Source: Hippophae tibetana
Lineage: Eukaryota; Streptophyta; Magnoliopsida; Rosales; Elaeagnaceae
DNA length: 64,000 nt
Direction: 5' to 3'
NCBI GenBank assembly: GCA_037013495.1
Contig: CM072803.1
Span: 53,953,627 to 54,017,626, forward strand
The notes beneath the pieces are model-generated. The model was not told the DNA's origin, ran no database searches, and worked only from the letters and a program-made list of their open reading frames with translations. Made by a program: the position numbers and the translations under genes. The stretch's first letter is position 1. Each line of letters starts with the position of its first letter. Shown here piece by piece: positions 39,385 to 50,276 of the stretch.

Positions 39385-39930
39385 TAATTCTCTTTTACTT
39401 TGATTTATTTTACCTCATGTTCTATCATTATTGTCTTTCCTTTGCATATCTTAATTCCCAGCATAGGCAAATTTATACGAATTTTATTACCTCCCTATCA
39501 TATGGAAAAGCTGATTGCTAGAGTTTTTTTTTAGATATTATTTGTAAACTTCTTGGTACAAAGCCTGAAAAATTGCTATAGTCGATAAGCGTAATATTTC
39601 CCGTCATGTTTCTTGGCTTCATACTCGTAGAATTTGTTTGGAACCTTGATTCTTAGGAAGAAAGGGATAACAAAGTGAAATTCAATAGGTTGCATTCTAT
39701 CACCACCAGAATAATTTATAAATAAGTTAAGAATAATAATGTCATAAATGAATTATAAATAAGAATTACTGATACCTTATATAAAATAATGAACAAAATA
39801 TAAAAAGTTTGATAGCTTTTCATTTTATGACGTAATAAATTCAAATTAAATTTATAATAATTATAACGAAATAAAATTTCGAGTTTTTATTCCCCAACTT
39901 TCTTTTGTAAAATAGACATGAGAATATGTT
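39385..39930 (+). repeat. A/B hybrid monomer (546 bp)
   Basis: Only the first ~30-50 bp are type A (AATTCTCTTTTACTTTGATT, as in the A at 36125). From the shared CTCATGTTCTATCATTATT near 39414 onward it is type B (CTTAATTCCCAGCATAGGC, AAAGCTGATTGCTAGAG, AAAGCCTGAAAAATTGC). The B part carries the private marks of the B at 35579, including the loss of CC in AGGGATAACAAAGTG and the ATCACCACCAGAATAATTT tract. It follows a B and precedes an A, so alternation is kept overall while one monomer length is lost. Confidence 0.86.
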
Positions 39931-40475
39931 TAAGTTCTCTTTTACACTAATTTATGTTACCTGATGTTCTATCATTATTTTCTTTTCTTTGTAAGTCTTA
40001 ATTCATAACACAGGAAAATTGATGTGATTATTATAACCACCCAGCCAGATGGAAAAGGTGATGGTTAGAGGTTGTTTTAGAAAACATTTGTAAATTCCTG
40101 TTACATAGCTAGAAATTTTGCTTTTGGATTTGAGCGTAATATATCCAATCATATTTCTTTTCTTCTTTCTCTTAGACTAGTTTTGTAAGTACCATTCTTA
40201 GTAGATAAGGGATAACCAAAGTTAAATTCAATAGGTTGCATTACAAAACCACTAATAACTTATATATAAGTTATGAATATTGATGTTATAAATGAACTAT
40301 AAATTAGAATTAGTCATCTCTTATATAAAATAATGAAAAACATTTCAAAAGTTCAATAGTTTGTCATTTTTAGACATAATAAATTCCATTTAAATATATC
40401 ATAATTATAAGGAAATACATTTTGGAGTATTTATTCCCGCAACTTACTCTTGTAAAATAGACAAGAGAAAATGTT
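39931..40475 (+). repeat. Transition A monomer: old type to A2
   Basis: The first ~150 bp belong to the middle-block A type (TTCTCTTTTACACTAATTTA, ACCCAGCCAGATGG). By about 40150 it reads as A2: TTTCTTCTTTCTCTTAGACT, TTTTGTAAGTACCATTCTTA, GTAGATAAGGGATAACC. The change occurs in shared sequence between about 40080 and 40160. From here to the end of the window A monomers are A2, so the boundary between the two array domains falls inside one monomer. Confidence 0.86.
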
Positions 40476-40985
40476 TATGTTTTCTTTTACACTTATTTAT
40501 TTTTTCTCATGTTTTGTTTTTATTTTATCTCATTTTATCTTATTACCTCCCTGCCAAATAGAAAAGGTCATTGCTAGAGGTGTTTTTAAACATTATTTGT
40601 ATACTTCTTGTTACATAGCCTGAAAATTCCTATACTCGATGAGCGTAATATTTCCCATCATGTTTCCAGGCTTCTTACTCTTAGAATGGGTTTGGAACCT
40701 AGATTCTTTGGGAGAATGGGATAACCAAAGTTAAATTCAATAGATTGCATTCTAACATAACGAGAATAAGTTATAAATAAGTTAAGAATAATGATGTCGT
40801 AAATAAATTATAAATTAGAATTACTGATACCTTATATAAAATAATGAACAAAATTTTTAAAGTTTGATAGTTTTTTATTTAAGTCGTAATAAATTCCATT
40901 TAAATAAATAATAACTATAAGGAAATCAAATTTCGAGTTTTTATTCCCGCAACTTTCTTTTGTAAAATAGACATGAGAAAATGTT
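40476..40985 (+). repeat. First B2 monomer, with ~37 bp deletion
   Basis: Length 510 bp. Near 40536 CTCATTT runs directly into TATCTTATTACCTCC; the next B2 (41531) has the GTAAGTGTTAATTCACAACA region in between. The rest is B2-like (TTTTTAAACATTATTTGTAT, CTTCTTGTTACATAGCCTG), with some older features (CATAGCC rather than CACAGCC). Confidence 0.82.
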
Positions 40986-41408
40986 TAAGTTCTCTTTTCC
41001 CCTCATTTATGTTTCCTCATCTTCTATCATTATTTTCTTTCCTTTGTAAGTCTTAATTCCCTGCATAGGTAAATTGATACGAATATTATTACCACCCTTC
41101 CAGATGGAAAAGGTGATGGTTAAAGGTTGTTTTGGACATTATTTGTAAACTTCTTGTTACATAGCTAGAAATTTTTCTTTAGGGTTTGAGGGTAATATAT
41201 TCAATCATATTTCTTTGCTTCTTTCTCTTAGACTAGGTTTGTAAGTACAATTCTTAGTAGATAAGGGATAACCAAAGGTAAATTCAATGGGTTGTATTCC
41301 AACACCACTAATAACTTATATATAAGTTATGATTGTAGAGGTTATAAATGAATTTTAAATTAGAATTAGTCATCTCTTATATCAAATAATGAAAAAATTT
41401 CAAAAGTT

Positions 41409-41957
41409 TTATAGTTTGTCATTTTTAGACATAATAAATTCCATTTAAATATATCATACATATAAGGAAATACATTTTGGAGTATTTATTACCGCAACTT
41501 ACTCTTGTAAAATTGACAAGAGAAAATGTTTAAGTTTTCTTTTACACTTATTAATTTTTTCTCATGTTTTGTACTTATTTTCTCTCATTTGTAAGTGTTA
41601 ATTCACAACATAGGAAAATTCATGCAAATCTTATTACCTCCCTGCCAAATGAAAAAAGGTGATTACTACAGGTGTTTTTAAACATTATTTGTATACTTCT
41701 TGTTACACAGGCTGAAAATTCCTATAATCGATGAGCGTAATATTTCCCATCAGGGTTCCTGCCTTCTTACTCTTAGAATAGGTATGGAACCTAGATTCTT
41801 AGGGAGAAAGGGATAACCAAAGTTAAATTCAATATGTTGCATTCCAACATAATGAGAATAAGTTATAAATAAGATAAGAATACTGATGTCGTAAATGAAT
41901 TATAAATTAGAATTACTGATACCATATATAAAATAATGAACAAAATTTTAAAAGTTG
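41409..41957 (+). repeat. Source-like segment of a displaced monomer
   Basis: This stretch (end of the A at 40986 plus most of the B at 41531) is almost identical to 55620-56168, offset 14211 bp. Private marks found in both: TATCATACATATAAGG, TTATTACCGCAACTTACTC, AAAATTGACAAGAG, TTTTGTACTTATTTTCTCTC, GATTACTACAGG, ACACAGGCTGAAAATTCC, AGGGTTCCTGCC, AATAGGTATGG and TAAGATAAGAATACTG. Position 41751 (C) against 55962 (T) is the one difference I noticed. Confidence 0.88.
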
Positions 41958-43497
41958 GATAGTTTTACATTTTAAGACGTAATAAATTGCTTTTAAATAT
42001 ATAATAACTATAAGGAAATCAAATTTCGAGTTTTTATTCCCGTAACTTTCTTTGGTAAAATAGACATGAGAAAATGTTTAAGTTCTCTTTTCCACTCATT
42101 TATGTTTCCTCATCTTCTATCATTATTTTCTTTCCTTTGTAAGTCTTAATTCCCCGCATATGTAAATTGATGCGAATATTATTACCACCCTTCCAGATGG
42201 AAAAGGTGATGGTTAGAGGCTGTTTTGGTCATCATTTGTAAACTTCTTGTTACATAGCTAGAAATTTTTCTATTGGGTTTGATCGTAATATATCCAATCA
42301 TATTTCTTTGCTTCTTTCTCTTAGACTAGTTTTGTAAGTACCATTCTTAGTATATAAGGGATAACCAAAGTTAAATTCAATAGGTTGCATTCCAACACCA
42401 CTAATAATTTATATATAAGTTATGAATATTGATGTTATAAATGAATTATAAATTAGAATTAGTCATCTCTTATATAAATTAATGAAAAAAATTTAAAAAA
42501 TTTCAATGGTTTGTCATTTTTAGACATAATAAATTCCATTTAAATATATCATAATTATAAGGAAATACATTTTCGAGTATTTATTCTCCCAACTTACCGT
42601 TGTAAAATAGAGAAGAGAAAATGTTTAAGTTTTCTTTTACACTTATTTATATTTTCTCATGTTTTGTTCTTATTTTCTCACATTTGTAAGTGTTTATTCA
42701 CAACACAGGAAAATTAATGCAAATCTTATTACCTCCCTGCCAAATGAAAAAGGTGATTCCTAGAGGTGTTTTTAAACATTATTTGTATACTTCTTGTTAC
42801 ACAGCCTGAAAATTCGTATAATCGATGAGCGTAATATTTCCCATCATGTTTCCAGGCTTCTTACTCTTAGAATGGGTTTGGAATGTAGATTCTTAGGGAG
42901 AAAGGGATAACCAAAGTTAAATTCAATATGTTGCATTCTAACATAACGAGAATAAGTTATAAATAAGTTAAGAATACTGATGTCATAAATGAATTTTAAA
43001 TTAGAATTACTCATACCTTATATAAAATAATGAACAAAATTTTAAAAGTTGGATAGTTTTACATTTTAGGACGTAATAAATTGCTTTTAAATATATAATA
43101 ACTATAAGGAAATCAAATTTCGAGTTTTTATTCCCGTAACTTTCTTTTGTAAAATAGACATGAGAAAATGTTTAAGTTCTCTTTTCCACTCATTTATGTT
43201 TCCTCATCTTCTTTCATTATTTTCTTTCCTTTGTAAGTCTTAATTCCCCGCATATGTAAATTGATGAGAATATTATTACCACCCTTCCAGATGGAAAAGG
43301 TGATGGTTAGAAGTTGTTTTGGTCATTATTTGTAAACTTCTTGTTACATTGCTAGAAATTTTACTATTGGGTTTGAGCGTAATATATCCAATCCTATTTC
43401 TTTGCTTCTTTCTCTTAGACTGGGTTTGTAAGTACCATTATTAGTAGATAAGGGATAACCAAAGTTAAATTCAATAGGTCGCATTCCAACACCACTA

Positions 43498-43517
43498 ATA
43501 ACTTATATATAAGTTAT
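43498..43517. other. 20 bp perfect palindrome, recurrent in A monomers
   Basis: ATAACTTATATATAAGTTAT equals its own reverse complement. The same element recurs at the same place in most A monomers. In the left block it is an 18 bp dyad (TAACTTATATATAAGTTA, for example 13440-13457) because the next base pair is mismatched. Exceptions I noticed: the A monomers at 20763 and 21853 (ATAATTTATG or ATAGTTTATG end), 36125 and 38300 (disrupted) and 35081 (deleted). B monomers have a degenerate version. It could form a small cruciform or be a symmetric protein site; neither is shown. Confidence 0.8.
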
Positions 43518-45903
43518 GAATATTGATGTTATAAATGAATTATAAATTAGAAGTAGTCATCTCTTATATAAAATAATCAAAAAAAATTTAAAATGTTCAA
43601 TGGTTTGTCATTTTTGGACCTAATAAATTCCATTTAAATATATCATAATTATAAGGAAATACATTTTGGAGTATTTATTTTCCCAACTTACGTTGTAAAA
43701 TAGATAAGAGAAAATGTTTAAGTTTTCTTTTAGAATTATTTTTTTTTCTCATGTTTTGTTCTTATTTTCTCACATTTGTAAGTGTTTTTCACAACACAGG
43801 AAAATTCATGCAAATCTTATATCCTCCCTGCCAAATGAAAAAGGTGATTGCTAGAGGTGTTTTTAAACATTATTTGTCTACTCCTTGTTACACAGCCTGA
43901 AAATTCGTATAATCGATGAGCGTAATATTTCACATCATGTTTCCAGGTTTCTTACTCCTAGAATGGGTTTGAAACCTAGATTCTTAGGGAGAAAGGGATA
44001 ACCAAAGTTAAATTCAATATGTTGCATTCTAACATAACGAGAATAAGTTATAAATAAGTTAAGAATAATGATGTCGTAAATGAATTATAAATTAGAATTA
44101 CTGATACCTTATATAAAATAATGAACAAAATTTTAAAAGTTGGATAGTTTTACATTTTAGGACGTAATAAATTGCTTTTAAATATATAATAACTATAAGG
44201 AAATCAAATTTCGAGTTTTTATTCCCGTAACTTTCTTTTGTAAAATAGACATGAGAAAATGTTTAAGTTCTCTTTTCCACTCATTTATGTTTCCTCATCT
44301 TCTATCATTATTTTCTTTCCTTTGTAAGTCTTAATTCCCGGCATATGGAAATTGATGCGAATATTATTACCACCCTTCCAGATGAAAAAGGTGATGGTTA
44401 GAGGTTGTTTTGGTCATCATTTGTAAACTTCTTGTTACATAGCTAGAAATTTTGCTATTGGGTTTCATCGTAATATATCCAATCATATTTCTTTGCTTCT
44501 TTCTCTTAGAATGGTTTTGTAAGTACCATTCTTAGTAGATAAGGGATAACCAAAGTTAAATTCAATAGGTTGAATTCCAACACCACTAATAACTTATATA
44601 TAAGTTATGAATATTGATGTTATAAATGAATTATAAATTAGAATTAGTCATCTCTTATATAAAATAATGAAAAAAATTTAAAAAAGTTCAATGGTTTGTC
44701 ATTTTTAGACCTAATAAATTCCATTGAAATATATCATAATTATAAGGAAATACATTTTCGAGTATTTATTCCCCCAACTTACCGTTGTAAAATAGACAAG
44801 AGAAACTGTTTAAGTTTTCTTTAACAATTATTTATTTTTTCTCATGTTTTGTTCTTATTTTCTCACATATGTAAATGTTTATTCACAACACAGGAAAATT
44901 CATGCAAATCTTATTACCTCCCTGCGAAATGAAAAAGGTGATTGCTAGAGGTGTTTTTAAACATTATTTGTATACTTCTTGTTACACAGCCTGAAAATTC
45001 GTCTAATCGATGAGCGTAATATTTCCCATCTTGTTTCGAGGCATCTTACTCTTAGAATGGGTTTGGATTGTAGATTCTTAGGGAGAAAGGGATAACCAAA
45101 GTTAAATTCAATATGTTGCATTCTAACATAACGAGAATAAGTTATAAATAAGTTAAGAATAATGATGTCGTAAATGAATTATAAATTAAAATTACTAATA
45201 ACTTATATAAACTAATGAACAAAATTTTAAAAGTTTGATAGTTTTACATTTTAAGACGTAATAAATTGCTTTTAAATATATAATAACTATAAGGAAATCA
45301 AATTTCGAGTTTTTATTCCCGTAACTTTCTTTTGTAAAATAGACATGAGAAAATGTTTAAGTTCTCTTTTCCACTCATTTATGTTTCCTCATCTTCTATC
45401 ATTATTTTATTTCTTTTGTAAATCTTAATTCCCCGCATACGTAAATTGAGGTGAATATTATTACCACCCTTCCAGATGGAAAAGGTGATGGTTAGAAGTT
45501 GTTTTGGACATTATTCGTAAACTTCTTGTTACATTGCTAGAAATTTTGCTATTCGGTTTAGCGTAATATATAAAATCATATTTCTTTGCTTCTTTCTCTT
45601 AGACTGGTTTTGTAAGTACCATTCTTAGTAGATAAGGGATAACCAAAGTTAAATTCAATAGGTTGCATTCCAACACTACTAATAACTTATATATAAGTTA
45701 TGAATATTGATGTTATAAATGAATTATAAATTAGAATTAGTCATCTCTTATATAAAATAATGAAAAAAATTTAAAAACGTTCAATGGTTTGTTATTTTTA
45801 GACATAATAAATTACATTTAAATATATCATAATTATAAGGAAATACATTTTGGAGTATTTATTCCCCCAACTTACCGTTGTAAAATAGACAAGAGAAAAT
45901 GTT

Positions 45904-46450
45904 TAAGTTTTCTTTTACACTTATTTATTTTTTCTCATGTTTTGTTCTTATTTTCTCACATTTGTAAATGTTTATTCACAACACAGGAAAATTCATGCAA
46001 ATCTTATTACCTCCCTGCGAAATGAAAAAGGTGATTGCTAGAGGTGTTTTTAAACATTATTTGTATACTTCTTGTTACACAGCCTGAAAATTCGTATAAT
46101 CGATGAGCGTAATATTTCCCATCATGTATCCAGGCATCTTACTCTTAGAATGAGTTTGGATTGTAGATTCTTAAGGAGAAAGGGATAACCAAAGTTAAAT
46201 TCAATATGTTGGATTCTAACATAACGAGAATAAGTTATATATAAGTTAAGAATAATGATGTCGTAAATGAATTATAAATTAGAATTACTAACAGCTTATA
46301 TAAACTAATGAACAAAATTTTAAAAGTTTGATAGTTTTACATTTTAAGATGTAATAAATTGCTTTTAAATATATAATAACTATAAGGAAATCAAATTTCG
46401 AGTTTTTATTCCCGTAACTTTCTTTTGTAAAATAGACATGAGAAAATGTT
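45904..46450 (+). repeat. Representative B2 monomer (547 bp)
   Basis: A full-length right-block B monomer. GAGCGTAATAT lies at 46105-46115 and GATAACCAAAGT at 46184-46195, 79 bp apart. It has AATAAGTTATATATAAGTTAAG where A2 has the perfect palindrome, and GATGTCGTAAATG where A and B1 read GATGTCATAAATG. It ends with CGAGTTTTTATTCCCGTAAC. Confidence 0.9.
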
Positions 46451-46996
46451 TAAGTTCTCTTTTCCACTCATTTATGTTTCCTCATCTTCTATCATTATTT
46501 TCTTTCTTTTGTAAATCTTAATTCCCCGCATAGGTAAATTGAGGCGAATATTATTACCCCCTTTCCAGATGGAAAATGTGATGGTTAGAAGCTGTTTTGG
46601 TCATCATTTGTAAACTTCTTGTTACATTGCTAGAAATTTTGCTATTCGGTTTGAGCGTAATATATCCAATCATATTTCTTTGCTTCTTTCTCTTAGACTG
46701 GTTTTGTAAGTACCATTCTTAGTAGATAAGGGATAACCAAAGTTAAATTCAATAGGTTGCATTCCAACACCACTAATAACTTATATATAAGTTATGAATA
46801 TTGATGTTATAAATGAATTATAAATTAGAATTAGTCATCTCTTATATAAAATAATGAAAAAAAATTTAAAATGTTCAATGGTTTGTCATTTTTGGACCTA
46901 ATAAATTCCATTTAAATATATCATAATTATAAGGAAATACATTTTGGAGTATTTATTCTCCCAACTTACGTTGTAAAATAGACAAGAGAAACTGTT
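46451..46996 (+). repeat. Representative A2 monomer (546 bp)
   Basis: A full-length right-block A monomer. GAGCGTAATAT lies at 46653-46663 and GATAACCAAAGT at 46732-46743, the same 79 bp spacing as in its B2 neighbour. It carries the perfect palindrome ATAACTTATATATAAGTTAT and GATGTTATAAATG in place of GATGTCATAAATG. Confidence 0.9.
46653..46743 (+). other. Box pair shared by A and B monomers
   Basis: GAGCGTAATAT (46653-46663) and GATAACCAAAGT (46732-46743) in an A2 monomer. The same pair is at 46105 and 46184 in the B2 neighbour, 13315 and 13395 in an A1, and 13861 and 13940 in a B1. Spacing is 79-80 bp in all four, although the sequence between the boxes differs strongly between A and B. 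The word ATTCAATAGGTTGCATTC usually follows the second box. Conservation beyond the surrounding sequence suggests a constraint such as a binding site, but no known factor site is recognised. Confidence 0.65.
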
Positions 46997-49900
46997 TAAG
47001 TTTTCTTTTACACTTATTTATTTTTTCTCATGTTTTGTTCTTATTTTCTCACATTTATAAGTGTTTATTCACAACACAAGAAAATTAATGCAAATCTTAT
47101 TACCTCTCTGCCAAATGAAAAAGGTGATTACTAGAGGTGTTTTTAAACATTATTTGTATACTTCTTGTTACACAGCCTGAAAATTCGTATAATCGATAAG
47201 CGTAATATTTCCCATCATTTTTTCTGTCTTCTTACTCTTAGAATGGGTTTGGGACGTAGATTCTTAGGGAGAAAGGGATTAGCAAAGGTAAATTCAATAT
47301 GTGGCATTCTAACATAACGAGAATAAGTTATAAACAAGTTAGGAATAATGATGTCGTAAATGAATTATAAATTAGAATTACTGATACCTTATATAAAATA
47401 ATGAACAAAATTTTAAAAGTTTGATAGTTTTACATTTTAAGACGTAATAAATTGCTTTTAAATATATAATAACTATAAGGAAATCAAATTTCGAGTTTTT
47501 ATTCCCGTAACTTTCTTTTGTAAAATAGACATGAGAAAATGTTTAAGATCTCTCTTCCACTCATTTATGTTTCCTCATCTTCTATCATTATTTTCTTTCT
47601 TTTGTAAATCTTAATTCCCCGCAAAGGTAAATTGAGGGGAATATTATTACCACCCTTCCAGATGGAAAAGGTGATGGTTAGAAGTTATTTTGGATCTTAT
47701 TTGTAAACTTCTTGTTACATTGCTAGAAATTTTGCTATTGGGTTTGTGCGTAATATATCCAATCATATTTCTTTGCTTCTTTCTCTTAGACTGGTTTTGT
47801 AAGTACCATTCTTAGTAGATAAGGGATAACCAAAGTTAAATTCAATAGGTTGCATTCCAACACCACTAATAACTTATATATAAGTTATGAATATTGATGT
47901 TATAAATGAATTATAAATTAGAATTAGTCATCTCTTATATAAAATAATGAAAAAAAATTTAAAATGTTCAATGGTTTGTCATTTTTGGACCTAATAAATT
48001 CTATTTAAATATATCATAATTATAAGGAAATACATTTTGGAGTATTTATTCTCCCAACTTACGTTGTAAAATAGACAAGAGAAACTGTTTAAGTTTTCTT
48101 TTACACTTATTTATTTTTTCTCATGTTTTGTTCTTATTTTCTCACATTTGTAAGTGATTATTCACAACACAGGAAAATTCATGCAAATCTTATTACCTCC
48201 CTGCCAAATGAAAAAAGGTGATTGCTAGAGGTGTTTTTAAACATTATTTGTATACTTCTTGTTACACAGCCTGAAAATTTGTATAATCGATGAGCGTAAT
48301 ATTTCCCATCATGTTTCCAGGCTTCTTACTCTTAGAATCGGTTTGGAACGTAGATTCTTAGGGAGAAAGGGATAACCAAAGGTAAATTCAATATGTTGCA
48401 TTCTAACATAACGAGAATAAGTTATAAACAAGTTAAGAATAATGATGTCGTAAATGAATTATAAATTAGAATTACTGATACCTTATATAAAATAATGAAC
48501 AAAATTTTAAAAGTGTGATAGTTTTACATTTTAAGACGTAATAAATTGCTTTTAAATATATAATAACTATAAGGAAATCAAATTTCGAGTTTTCATTCCC
48601 GTAAATTTCTTTTGTAAAATAGACCTGAGAAAATGTTTAAGTTCTCTTTTCCACCCATTTATGTTTCCTCATCTTCTATCATTATTTTCTTTCTTTTGTA
48701 AATCTTAATTCCCCGCATAGGTAAATTGAGGGGAATATTATTACCACCCTTCCAGATGGAAAAGGTGATGGTTAGAAGTTGTTTTGGTCATTATTTGTAA
48801 ACTTCTTCTTATATTGCTAGAAATTTTGCTATTGGGTTTGAGCGTAATATATCCAATCATATTTCTTTGCTTCTTTCTCTTAGACTAGTTTTGTAAGTAC
48901 CATTCTTAGTAGATAAGGGATAACCAAAGTTAAATTCAATAGGTTGCATTCCAACACCATTAATAACTTATATATAAGTTATGAATATTGATGTTATAAA
49001 TGAATTATAAATTAGAATTAGTCATCTCTTATATAAAATAATGAAAAAAATTTCAAAAGTTCAATAGTTTGTCGTTTTTAGACACAATAAATTCCATTTA
49101 TATATTTCCTAATTATATGGAAATACATTTTGGAGTATTTATTCCCCCAACTTACCGTTGTAAAATAGACATGAGAAAATTTTTAAGTTTTCTTTTAAAA
49201 TTATTTATTTTTTCTCATGTTTTGTTCTTATTTTCTCACATTTGTAAGTGATTATTCACAACACCGGAAAATTCATGCAAATCTTATTACCTCCCTGCCA
49301 AATGAAAAAGGTGATAGCTAGAGGTGTTTTTAAACATCATTTATATACTTCTTGTTACACAGCCTGAAAATTCGTATAATCGATAAGCGTAATATTTCCC
49401 ATCATGTTTCCAGGCTTCTTACTCTTAGAATGGGTTTGGAACGTAGATTCTTAGGGAGAAAGGGAAAACCAAAGATAAATTCAATATGTTGCATTCTAAC
49501 ATATCGAGAATAAGTTATAAATAAGTTAAGAATCTTGATTACGTAAATGAATTATAAATTAGAATTACTAATATTTTATATAAAATAATGAACAAAATTT
49601 TAAAAGTGTGATAGTTTTACATTTAAGACGTAATAAATTTCTTTTAAATATATAATAACTATAAGGAAATCAAATTTCGAGTTTTCATTCCCGTAAATTT
49701 CTTTTGTAAAATAGACCTGAGAAAATGTTTAAGTTCTCTTTTCCACCCATTTATGTTTCCTCATCTTCTATCATTATTTTCTTTCTTTTGTAAATCTTAA
49801 TTCCCCGCATAGGTAAATTGAGAGGAATATTATTACCACCCTTCCAGATGGAAAAGGTGATGGTTAGAAGTTGTTTTGGTCATTATTTGTAAACTTCTTG

Positions 49901-50276
49901 TTACATTGCTAGAAATTTTGCTATTGGGTGTGAGCGTAATATATCCAATCCTATTTCTTTGCTTCTTTCTCTTAGATTGGGTTTGTAAGTACCATTCTTA
50001 GTAGATAAGGGATAACCAAAGTTAAATTCAATAGGTTGCATTCCAACACTACTAATAACTTATATATAAGTTATGAATATTGATGTTATAAATGAATTAT
50101 AAATTAGAATTAGTTATCTCTTATATAAAATAATGAAAAAAATTTCAAACATTCCATTGGTTTGTCATTTTTAGACATAATAAATTCCATTTAAATATAT
50201 CATAATTATAAGGAAATACATTTTGGAGTATTTATTCTCCCAACTTACCGTTGTAAAATAGACAAGAGAAAATGTT

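Larger units (their letters stand above)
27975..39930 (+). repeat. Middle block, right part: diverged A/B monomers
   Basis: Twenty-two units start at 27975, 28514, 29059, 29606, 30161, 30697 (hybrid), 31245, 31795, 32342, 32889, 33436, 33985, 34532, 35081, 35579, 36125, 36669, 37206, 37752, 38300, 38847 and 39385 (hybrid). A monomers mostly read TTACTTGGCTTCTTTCTC; B monomers mostly read TTTTTAGACATTATTTG and TTTCCCRTCATGTTTCTTGG. The A at 27975 is of the left-block type (GAATTCGTTTGG) and has lost a few bases before TATATAAGTTATG. Alternation is broken at the two hybrids. Confidence 0.85.
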
